In this document: piece by piece, positions 14,653-23,234 of the stretch
Numbering within the stretch: position 1 is the first letter of the stretch
Layout of the letters: the number at the start of each line of letters is the position of its first letter
DNA from: Parus major
Lineage: Eukaryota; Chordata; Aves; Passeriformes; Paridae
Assembly (NCBI RefSeq): GCF_001522545.3
Contig: NC_031779.1
Location: 3,024,763 to 3,088,762, forward strand
Length of the DNA: 64,000 bases
Reading direction: 5' to 3'
Notes under the pieces: model-generated
The model's input: only the letters and a program-made list of their open reading frames with translations
Databases searched by the model: none
Told to the model about the DNA's origin: nothing
Program-made: the position numbers and the translations under genes

Positions 14653-14743
14653 CCCGGCGGGGCTGCGCCCCCTCCCCGCGCCCCGCGGACAATGGCGAGG
14701 GCGGGCCGTGCCCAGCCCTCCCCGCCCCGCGCGGCCCCCGCAC

Positions 14744-14929
14744 CGTGATGTTGCAGTGGATAGTGAGCGGCGGCGGCGGCTGCGGGCTGGAGCCCGGCGG
14801 CGGCGGCAGGAGCACAAACTGGCAGTGGAGCTCGTCCAGCTTCCAGGAGACGATGCGGAAGCGCTCGTGGTCCTTGTCGAAGATCGACTCGAGGAACTTC
14901 AGCTCGGCCTTGAGCCCTGACACCGACAT
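14744..14929 (-). CDS. UBE2Q2: UBE2Q2, first coding exon (partial gene)
   Basis: This is the first coding exon of ubiquitin-conjugating enzyme E2 Q2. In this family the enzyme accepts ubiquitin from E1 on a catalytic Cys in a C-terminal UBC fold and passes it to targets. The UBC part lies in later exons outside the window. The 62 codons begin [20 protein letters not shown] and continue with [18 protein letters not shown]. This is near-identical to the start of vertebrate UBE2Q2 as I recall it and clearly different from paralogue UBE2Q1, which has a long Gly/Gln/Pro-rich leader. Residues about 41-54 form a Pro-rich linker with two PPPP runs, followed by LTIHCNIT. The exon ends in phase 0 after Thr at 14744, followed by donor GTGCGG. 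The start at 14929 has A at -3. An upstream ATG at 14940 is out of frame. The gene reads toward the left edge. Confidence 0.95.
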
Positions 14930-14940
14930 CCTGGCCTCAT
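14899..14940 (-). other. Short upstream ORF overlapping the UBE2Q2 start
   Basis: An ATG at 14938-14940 (minus) lies 11 nt upstream of the main start and in another frame. It opens 13 codons ([13 protein letters not shown]) and ends at TGA, at 14899-14901, inside the UBE2Q2 coding exon. Its context has G at -3, so some scanning ribosomes could start here. Overlapping upstream ORFs of this kind generally lower translation of the main frame. Whether it lies in the mature mRNA depends on the TSS, which cannot be read from sequence. Confidence 0.6.
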
Positions 14941-15006
14941 CTCCGGGCCCGGGCCTGTGCTGCCACCGCCTCCCTCCGACTCAGCCGGCCCGACCCTGGC
15001 CCCGGC

Positions 15007-15032
15007 CGCGCCTGCGGGACGGAAGATGGCGG
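15007..15032 (+). promoter_or_regulatory. NRF1-like and ETS/YY1 composite motif
   Basis: Bases 15007-15017 read CGCGCCTGCGG, one step from the NRF1 palindrome. Bases 15020-15025 are CGGAAG (ETS core), running directly into AAGATGGCGG (15023-15032), a strong YY1 motif. They sit about 80-105 bp upstream of the UBE2Q2 start codon. This is typical core-promoter or 5'UTR equipment of constitutively expressed CpG-island genes. The YY1 motif points along the plus strand, opposite to the gene. Confidence 0.45.
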
Positions 15033-15480
15033 GGCCGGGGCAGCCCCAGCCGGCGGGGCACGGCGGAGCTCCCTTTGTACCGGCCTCCTGTACCCGCTCG
15101 CTCGCTTAAAAGGGCAACAGCACAGCCCGCTCCCCTTCCCTTCCTCCCTGGCGGGCCGGGCCAGCCGCGCCAACCGCCCCGCCCTCGCCCTGCCCTCCTT
15201 CCGATAGCCCGGCCCCGCGCCTGGGACACGCGCACCGGGGCCGGCCCGCGCCCCGCTCCTCCCCCGGGGCCGCCGCCCGCCCCCGCCGGGTGACCCGCGG
15301 CACCTGCAGGCGCTGCCCGCCCGCCCCAGCCCTGCCCGGACACTGCGTCCCGCGGCCCGGCTCGCAGCCCTCCGGTCCCCGCTGCCGAACCGCAGCAACC
15401 GCTCACCCGTGCTGCGCCTCCTCTCCCACCTCCCAGCCCTGCGGAACCCTACGTGGTATTGCTTCCTCACCGTACTTCTG

Positions 15481-18400
15481 TTTTGCTGAGAAAGCCTGCA
15501 GCTTTGGGTTTGCACCTGTCATCCCAGATTCCTATCAGTCCTTCAGTACTCCTCGAGGGTCAGTCGACTTATGCCAGGAATTCCTGTCCGGACATTTCTG
15601 GCGGATCCATACACATAAAATCTGGTGTCAGTCACTGCAAGCTGGAAATCAGCAATACAGAGGCCAAGAAAAATTTTTACTACTCTATTTAAGCTCCCCT
15701 ATAATTGTTTTATATAAGATTTATCCCCAGAAAAAGCATCACGATGCATGAAAGCATTGCTAGTGAAGTGAATACTCCCTGCATTCAGAAATCAAGCAGT
15801 GCTGCCCTTTCCTGACCCTGGAAATCCCATCTATGCACCTTTATTTATCCCTTCCCATCTTGGTTTTGAATAGAGTTGTCAGTTCCTTGGGAACATGGAG
15901 CGGCTCTCACATGACACGAAGTGTGATACAAGCAATGTTGTTGCACCGTATCCTTCATGTTTCCCAAGCAGCTATTAAGTAATGCAGTACACACATAAAC
16001 CTGGAACAGGGAAATGCCTTTTTTTAAAATTGATACTTTATATAAATCTTTAATTCCAGACAAACTGGCAGTACTTCACAAACCACAAGCTGAATCTTGT
16101 CAAGTGGTGAGAACTCTAATCTTGATCCAGAAAAACAGTTAGCACATGCCCAACTCCAAGCATATGGAAGTCGTATTGATTTGTGGGCTTGAAATTCCTA
16201 TCCTTCCAGCAAAGAGAACTGCTTTGCTACAAAAGGACTCAGGAAGGATTGACACTGGTTAAATACTTTGAATGAAAGGTACCAGACAGTCCACAGGATT
16301 TTTTCAGGCTGTCACTTGAAAGACTCTGATTATACAGTGTGTGCAACTCAGCTCTCCTAGACAGGCTGAACTATTGCTTAGACTGTACAGCCTGCAAAGT
16401 GAAGCCAAGGTGGATATAACTTGTATGTCAATACACCAACAGGCAGGGCAAGCAACTCTGAGAGATAAGGGATGATTTAAGGGAAAACTAGCTATAAACA
16501 AGCAGCAGAAAATTACTTCACTTATTAGAAAAGGAGGACTTGGAAGTCCCTATGGGAACCCCAGAAACAAAACCAAACCAAACAGACTTTATCAGACATT
16601 GCACAGTGTGATGCATGAAACGGCAGAAGAATGAATTTGGTGACTCAGTTTCCCTCATATGACAGGATTTTGGCCTGGAACACTGCACTGCAGCAGTTAG
16701 GTCAGTAGGCTTAGCAAGTTCAAACTGCACCTTCTGTCATACCTTACCAGGGCTGCCTCTATCACTACTTCCGCTCTTCCATCCTCCTTGTCTTCTCATC
16801 TACCTTCCCCCTCCTCTGCCTCTCCACTGACTGTGACACCACGCTTTTTTTGGCAACTGCACAACTGAGATGAGTGGATGTGCTGGCTGGGAGGATCCCT
16901 GCAATACCTGGTGGAAGGTATGGCAATCTCTCTCAGGCACCCATTAATCCAAATGCCACACTGTCTCCTGAGCACCTGGCCAGCCAAACAAATTGTTTAA
17001 TTGTCCAAATGTGCTCTTCAAACCTGATCTAGAACTTTCCCCAGCTCCTTCAGTCTGCCTTTTTGTTGCAGGCTTCAAGAAGTAACATGCAGCTGCACAG
17101 CCACCACTCCTCTGAATTCTCCTGCCCTTCTCAGTATTTAGCAGGCATTGTGCAAGCTGTGAATTCGTTTCTGTGATAAGACCTTGAGAACACATTGGGC
17201 CTGTCTACCTTTCTGGAATTCAGAGGCTGCTTCAAAGGTGTAAAGAGCTGTTTGACATATCTGACTCATTCCTGTTTCTTTCTTCAGGACTTGCCATGGG
17301 ACATTGCCATGAATCTCATGTTGGTCATAAGATGATTCAGGAAAGCTCAGAGTTTCCCAAAGACCAAAATGATTGTACACAGGGCAGGACCTGACATCTC
17401 GGGCTAGTGAAGGTAATGAATCTGGGTACAGCCCCTCAAGAGCACTCTATCAGATTCCAGTAGCTACAATTGCTGTTAAGTTCCTTGATCCACATTGCCT
17501 GTAAGCACCACTTTCTTCTAAATGCATGCACATCTCCAATATCATGATTACCTCTATCATACAGCTAGATTACCTCTCCCAGGGGCTGAACTTTGGCCAA
17601 ATCCCTGTTTTGTAGATAACACACCTTCATAAACTTTGTTTCTTTTTCCTCCTTCTTATTTAAACATAGGAAATTTTGTAAGAGTCTTAAACTGAAACTC
17701 TCAAAAAAAAAAAACCCTGGCAGATTCCACACTGCATTCTTGGTTAGAACAAGGAGACAAACAGTTTAGACCGAAGTTGTCTTTCCCCTTAGCATTTATG
17801 GCCAGCCCCTGCTTCCAACAGATCAGATAGGCATGTCCCTAGGAAGACAGAAGGCCAGCAACAAAGGGCAAAAGGAACTGAAGGAAAGATAAGTTCAGGA
17901 TGAGCCATTAAGAAGGAAATCAGGTAAAATATAGGATGAATGGGCTTTGATGAAAGCAAAAGTTGTCTGGGGCTTAAAGAAAGGGTATTCCAGAGCACAG
18001 ATGAATTTTAGTTTGTATTAGTCCTTTTCTTTCTCTGAATGCCTTTTCTAGGTCTGATGGATTTCCAACTTTACCCTGAATGAAGCTCCTGTACACTCAG
18101 TTGAGTGTGCCTAGCAGAGGATTGATTTGTTTCTCTGAGACTAGTTTATAGTTTTGGTTTTTGACCTCACTTCTCTCATTTACAGCCTAGCACTTAGAAA
18201 GGGTCTTTCTGTTTAATTCTGATGTCACTTTCCCAAAAGAAATGTCAGGCACCAAAAAGGAGCTGCCATTTCAGAAATAGGGAAGGCCCAGATTTTTGTA
18301 ACCCTGAACCTCAGCAGACAGAGAAGGTAAAGGATAAAGTTAATGAGATGGGATGAAGTGTAAATTGATTTTTCTGATGGATGATGCAGCTTGATAATAG

Positions 18401-20284
18401 CTGATGCCCAGGTACACTCTTGAACTTTTTCAGAGATAGAAGCAGAACCTGAGACTAGAAAAGACAAATAATACCTGACACCCATAAGTAGAAGGACAAG
18501 AGAGGGATCCTACCTGAATCCTTGGACAAAGGCAGAAAGAGTCAAGAGGATCCTGCTTTGCCAAGATACAAGTCAAGCTGTCCTGCTTGCCAAAGCCAGG
18601 CTTTCACATCATTCTGAGCTCACAGCACCAGGGTCATTGCTTCAATAATGAAGTCACCTTCAAAGCATTGAGAAGAAAACATATATCAGTGCAGGAAAGC
18701 TGGTTAAATGGTTGGTTTCAAGAATCGTGTGCAGTGGGTGAGGGATTGATTAGTCCCTCAGACACCAATTTCACTTTTAAAGGCTTTAATAGTTAAGGAA
18801 TGGCATTACAAAACCAATTTATCCTAGAGCAGCTTGGGATGGGGAGGGGTACTGTTACCCAGGTATTCAGTAATAGGTGTCAAGGAGATGTCTGCAGGTA
18901 TTCAAATACCATGGCCATGAATTTAACATCAAAAAAAAAACAAGTTGCATGATTTTACCCAGGATGGACAGAGTAGTTTTCAACTCCAGTTCTTCTAAGT
19001 CCATCCCTGTGGACTGTAAGTCAATTAGGTCCCTCCTTTGGAGTGCTTTGGCTCATTCACTGAGGAGTGTTTGTAATCCTGTACAGGAAACAGCAATAAC
19101 CTGTTGGTGGAGATTGCATTACTCTTTGTGGATTTGTAGTTCTGCCTGTACTTACATCTTTGGCTGAACAGTGAATATTTCTGAACTTTCAAAAGCTAGA
19201 TGGTGTCTGCAAAGCAAGGTCAATGATACGTTTTTGTTCTATATGAAAGTTGTGGGAGTTCATTTATTAGAAGAAAGGTGTCCCAGAAAAGCCAAGCCAT
19301 ACTAATCAGTCTTGCAGTGCCACAGATGAGGATTAAAATCCACTATACAAACACATCAGAAACCAAACTCCTTGTGCATACAGTGAGGGAACACATCTAG
19401 TTCTCTCCTTAATGGCTTGCACAGCTTCCTGAAAACAAATAAAAACCACATCTCTAAAAGCAATAAGGAACCATGCAGCCATATCTGAATCATTCCATTT
19501 GATAAATGAACAAACGAGAAAAAAGGAAAATGTAATATCATTTTTCCAAATGCAGGTGAGTGAAGGAAGAGGTAGTTGCACACAACTGTTCAGAGTAGAG
19601 CAACACACCTTCCCTGGACTCCCTAGGACTTGCACCCTTTCCTTGGGATCCACAAGCTCATAAGCCTTACAGGCCTCAGTAAGCTTATCTTGCCATCACA
19701 GACACTTAAAAGGGATGTTCCAGAGCAGAGGTCAGATGCCAGGCTCAGTCTTGCTAAATACATTATTGTTTGGAGTGGGGAGCAGGGGAATGGGCGGACC
19801 CCCAGCTCAAGTGCTCCCAGGGCTGAGATGCAATCATAGCCACAGCTGAATACTCAGCCCTTCCATCCCCCTTTCGATTTCTTATATTTATAGGCGCTGC
19901 CATAGTTAACTTTGTCTATATTTTAAAATATCAGCATAAGGCACCTGAGTTGGCAGACACTGAGGTGAGCTGGGCGGGTCAGAGTTATTGTTTCAGATTC
20001 TTCAACCACATCACTTAGCATGGAAAAGACAGATCAAATACATCTCAGCAACCCTACCATCTCATTTACTTTCATCTCTTTTTGTAGGTAAGTTTAGATT
20101 TTGGGGAACAGAGTGGTGCCTGGGACAATACTGTCCCTATTCAAACCCTCCCCAGACTCAAGTGCTGCATGAAAACTGACTTTACCGGTGTCCCACCAAA
20201 CCAGGTCCAGGATGCAGCCTCATTTGATATGTAGGGAAGGTGAGACTGGGGAGCTAAACCAGTGGTTTTCAATCATTTGCTGAC
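15481..20284. other. Intergenic, no gene recognised
   Basis: Upstream of the UBE2Q2 CpG island the sequence returns to AT-rich unique-looking DNA. All open frames are short, lack recognisable domains and overlap on both strands. An A-run at 17703-17714 is the only simple-sequence feature of note. I see no RNA gene, conserved exon or recognisable repeat. Confidence 0.6.
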
Positions 20285-20288
20285 TTGG

Positions 20289-20831
20289 TGTCTCAGTTTG
20301 AAAGACAGTGTTTGCTAAGGAAGGCAGGAGCCTCCCTTGAAATGGAAAATACAAACGTCCTCCCTCTGAATTATTATAATTTTGAAATTAAGGGGCTCTC
20401 AGGCAAATATATGAGAATAGGAATAACAGTTCTTTACCAGGAAAGTTAAAATAAAAATGCAGTAGTACAAAGAAAATGCTGACAGAGCCAGAATACAAGC
20501 TGACATCCTGTTGGTCAGGATGTTGGTAGCAGTGGATTAAATGGTGGCTGCAGTCCTCCTGGAGTGACAGATGTGGTTCTGCTGAAGCAGTGACCCTGTA
20601 GAAGGATGTAGTTTTCCTCTGAAGGCCCAGTGGTGGTGTAGATGGAACCTGTCTTCCTCTGGGAATCCAGTGGAGAAAGGCTAATTGTGGTGTTCTAAAT
20701 TTCAGATGATATCCAGGTAGGAATGCTTGGCTCCTCCCCCCTGGATGGAGCATCTCACAATGGGATGATGCAGTGAGACTCAAAGGCCCATTAACAGAAC
20801 ATATCTCCCTGAATTTATGAGGGATGGGTCA
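20289..20831 (-). mobile_element. Solo LTR-like remnant of an avian ERVL-type endogenous retrovirus
   Basis: Read on the minus strand, the segment resembles a songbird ERVL-type LTR as I remember it. In order it has a GGGGGAGGAGCCAAG block (about 20732-20746), a CACTCCAGGAGGACTGCAG block (about 20548-20568) and a segment with CATCCTGACCAACAGGATGTCAG (about 20500-20525). Near the 3' end is AAAGAACTGTTATTCCTATTCTCATATATTTGCCTGAGAGCCCC. The polyadenylation signal is degenerate (GGTAAA instead of AATAAA). The 3' edge is probably the TGTCTCAG at 20289 (plus strand). The 5' edge near 20831 is approximate. I could not find matching target-site duplications. No internal viral genes are present, so it is an old solo LTR without coding capacity. 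Confidence 0.6.
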
Positions 20832-22789
20832 TGGAGGAGATAAAGAACACTGCCCTTCCTGGTTTTAAGTAATAGAATACATACTTCTGGTTACATCTTG
20901 CATTGCACCCTAAGACATTTGGAAATCACAAGTGTCCACAGGCCACAAGTCAAGATCACCAACCCCAGTACGAGATTTTTTACATAATCTACATCTGCTA
21001 AATTTTAAATATCAAATGCACAAAATTGAGTTTGGTAGATAGAATACTGTAAAAAAACACTGTAAAAAAAAAAAAGGTAGTGAAGTACATCTGGAAAACT
21101 AACCCACATACCTTTATTGATGAAAGAAGAACGGAAAATATAAGATTTTTTTTCTATTATAAAGCTGTCTTGAAGTCATCTTTCCTCACAATGACTGAGA
21201 AAAAGTCACAGAAAACAGCAATCTCAGAATCAAATGGGAGACCAAACCTCAGAAGAAGAATGATTATAGCAATTACTTTCTGTAAATCTGACTATTTTCC
21301 TGCTAGAAACAAATTCTAAGGACAAAAAGCTGCTGAAACATATGAAGGATAACAGACTGCTCTGTTACCCTTCATGTTATATGTGCCCTGGAGTTTATAA
21401 GGAATGGAGTTTTATATAGACTTACAACATCAGCGAGTAAAAGGAAAGTAACAGAACCAACATACTTAGCTTTAAACAAACATTTGGAAGACTGAATCAC
21501 AGATTTCTGAATATAGCTAATTCACATCTCTTTTGACATAGCAGCACCCACATAATTTGAGAACTGGCTTAAGAATTGTGAATAAGGAATAAAAATAGCA
21601 AATTACTGAGCAGGAAAAGGTACTTAATGTGTTTAAAATGGATCATAGTAGTGCTGTGTTAGAATTCAGATCAAGACTTTCACTGTGATTTAGAAGAGAC
21701 TGTAACTGATGAAATTATCAGATGACAGAGAGACATTTTGAATAGTAATGAGGATAAGAAAATAATTCCAAGAGGTGCAGAAAAATCAGTTTCAAAAAAA
21801 TCAAGTCTTTGATCTATAAAGCCACAAACCTAGTGATCCCTGCTCTCCTATAGATTGCATTTTTATATCACCATCACACTGGATCTCATTTGGGATCATT
21901 CTATATTACCTCCCCCCCCCCCCTTCCCAGTTCCTTCCCATGTCTCTACACTTACTTTCCACAGGATTCACCATATTTCCACCCACAGTCACCACCTGTT
22001 TTGGCTAGGGGAGGCAGAGCAGATGCTGTTGCTGGTTTCAGAATCTACCCTGCTTGGTACATTTTATTGTGCTCTTTACCTAGAACACTGCAACTTGATC
22101 TTGACAGAAAATTATCAAAAATCACAGCAGAGTGTGGGACAGATTTCTGATGTGATACTTAATAGCATTAAGCACCAGAGATTCTCTGATGAAGCCAATG
22201 TCCATTAAGATACTTCTTTAGACACCCCAATCCTAGCCTTGGCTTGCACTCACTTTAGCTCCAGGCACAGCTGAGCAACCGCAGAACAACATCTGACATC
22301 TGCAAGAATGTAGTATGGCTATGTACTCTCCAAAGTGATTTTTTTTTATATGCAAGAGAACTTAACTTGTTCCCTATCTGGCTGAGACAAATCTGGAAGA
22401 TTTATCTGGCTTGAAGAACCAGTCTCACATAACCAGTTTTAACTAGGTAATAGTCAAATAGGGATACACTGTCTTCCCACAGGGACAAGGGGAGAGGAAT
22501 AGGGTTGGAGGAAAGGAGCTAAAGGATCTTTATTACCCTCTATCTTCATTAGTACATACTTGTATCATGTAACCAGTAGTACAGTGAGTAGTAGCACAGG
22601 CCTGCATTTATGTTCTGGCTCCCCAAATCTGCAGGTTGAAAGCACTGTGTAAGAGATTATTTAGTAGTGATGCAGAGAAGCAGCATGAAAAGTTAAATTA
22701 AACTGGGAAGGGGAAAACATAAGCTGAATGTTGGCACAAAGCTTCCTGCCGCTCTGACATAAGAGACCCTAGAAGGATTGCTTCTCGAG
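20832..22789. other. Intergenic, no gene recognised
   Basis: This is AT-rich DNA without recognisable exons. It contains an A-run at about 21065-21076 and a run of 12 C at 21912-21923 inside a pyrimidine-rich patch. Open frames are short and unlike known proteins. Confidence 0.55.
21912..21923 (+). repeat. Homopolymer C12
   Basis: A run of 12 cytosines is flanked by a C/T-rich stretch (about 21908-21947). It is a mononucleotide microsatellite, and sequencing length errors are likely here. Confidence 0.9.
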
Positions 22790-23059
22790 GAATCAATGGC
22801 ACAGAGCAGAAGAGCTGCCAGGAGTGGCCACCAAACCGGGCCAAGGGTGGCCCAAGGTGAGCACGGCAGGGAAGGCCAAGGGAAAAGGCTGCGGTTTTAC
22901 AGTGGCAAGGTGGGCTGAAGAAGGCAGAGTGCAGGGCAGCGCTGGGGATTCGGGCCTGCCCGAGCTGTCCCTGCCGCTAGTCCCTGGCGTGCCTGAAGAA
23001 CTGCCCCGTCCCGGTGTCCCGGGTGTGCGCAGGAGCTGCCCCGTGCCCCGATATCCCTC

Positions 23060-23185
23060 TCTCCCCGTATCCCGGTGTCCCCCTGTCCCGGTGTCCCGGT
23101 GTCCCCCTGTCCCGGTGTCCCCCTGTCCCGGTGTCCCCCTGTCCCTCTGTCCCCCTGTCCCTCTGTCCCGGTGTCCCTCTGTTCC
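23060..23185 (+). repeat. GC-rich minisatellite, 8-bp period
   Basis: About fifteen tandem 8-mers follow each other, mainly CCGGTGTC, CCCCTGTC and CCTCTGTC, in irregular alternation. Degenerate units extend left to about 22995. Because 8 is not a multiple of 3 and no unit contains a stop, several frames on both strands stay open through the array. They give spurious Pro/Val/Ser/Cys-rich or Gly/Thr/Asp-rich proteins that should not be annotated as genes. Confidence 0.92.
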
Positions 23186-23218
23186 GGGCTCCCCTCAGCA
23201 GCCCCGCTGCGCTCGCAC

Positions 23219-23234
23219 GGCGCCCCCTGGCGGG
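23219..23234 (-). promoter_or_regulatory. Strong candidate CTCF site
   Basis: The minus strand reads CCCGCCAGGGGGCGCC, a near-perfect match to the vertebrate CTCF core (CCASYAGRKGGCRS class). It lies 34 bp right of the minisatellite and inside the CpG-rich block. CTCF binding here would fit an insulator or loop anchor between the UBE2Q2 promoter and the gene-poor right part. It is a motif match only, and methylation of its CG would matter. Confidence 0.6.

Larger units (their letters stand above)
1..14743 (-). other. UBE2Q2: UBE2Q2 intron 1 (5' portion; continues beyond the window)
   Basis: All sequence downstream (minus strand) of the exon 1 donor at 14743 is read as intron 1. The intron starts GTGCGG on the minus strand. 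The next coding block of UBE2Q2-family proteins contains a conserved Trp-Phe-Val-Asp-Ser-Glu-Asp-Pro-Asn-Leu segment. I checked the occurrences of AAACCA/GAACCA (reverse complement of Trp-Phe) that I could find across this interval, and none has the required flanking codons. No later exon (acidic Glu-rich block, UBC domain) was recognised either. Apart from the inverted repeat near 1-1.8 kb and short A/T runs, the stretch is AT-rich unique-looking DNA with only chance open frames. A very divergent or short exon could have been missed by eye. Confidence 0.7.
14041..15480. promoter_or_regulatory. UBE2Q2: CpG-island promoter of UBE2Q2
   Basis: The base composition changes sharply from AT-rich to very GC-rich, with dense CG dinucleotides, between about 14.05 and 15.45 kb. 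The block then falls back to AT-rich DNA on both sides. It surrounds the first coding exon of UBE2Q2, which lies on the minus strand, so the promoter proper should be at about 14.94-15.45 kb. No convincing TATA box is visible next to the start codon, which fits a dispersed CpG-island promoter. Many long open frames on both strands here arise only because stop codons are rare in GC-rich DNA. A transcript leaving on the plus strand is possible, but I see no strong plus-strand splice donor in the block. Confidence 0.85.

Noticed and set aside
14161..15515. Several long open frames on both strands (up to about 290 codons) in the CpG island
   Set aside because: They are explained by scarcity of stop codons in GC-rich DNA. 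Only the 62-codon UBE2Q2 exon has recognisable homology, and its frame beyond 14744 is intron.
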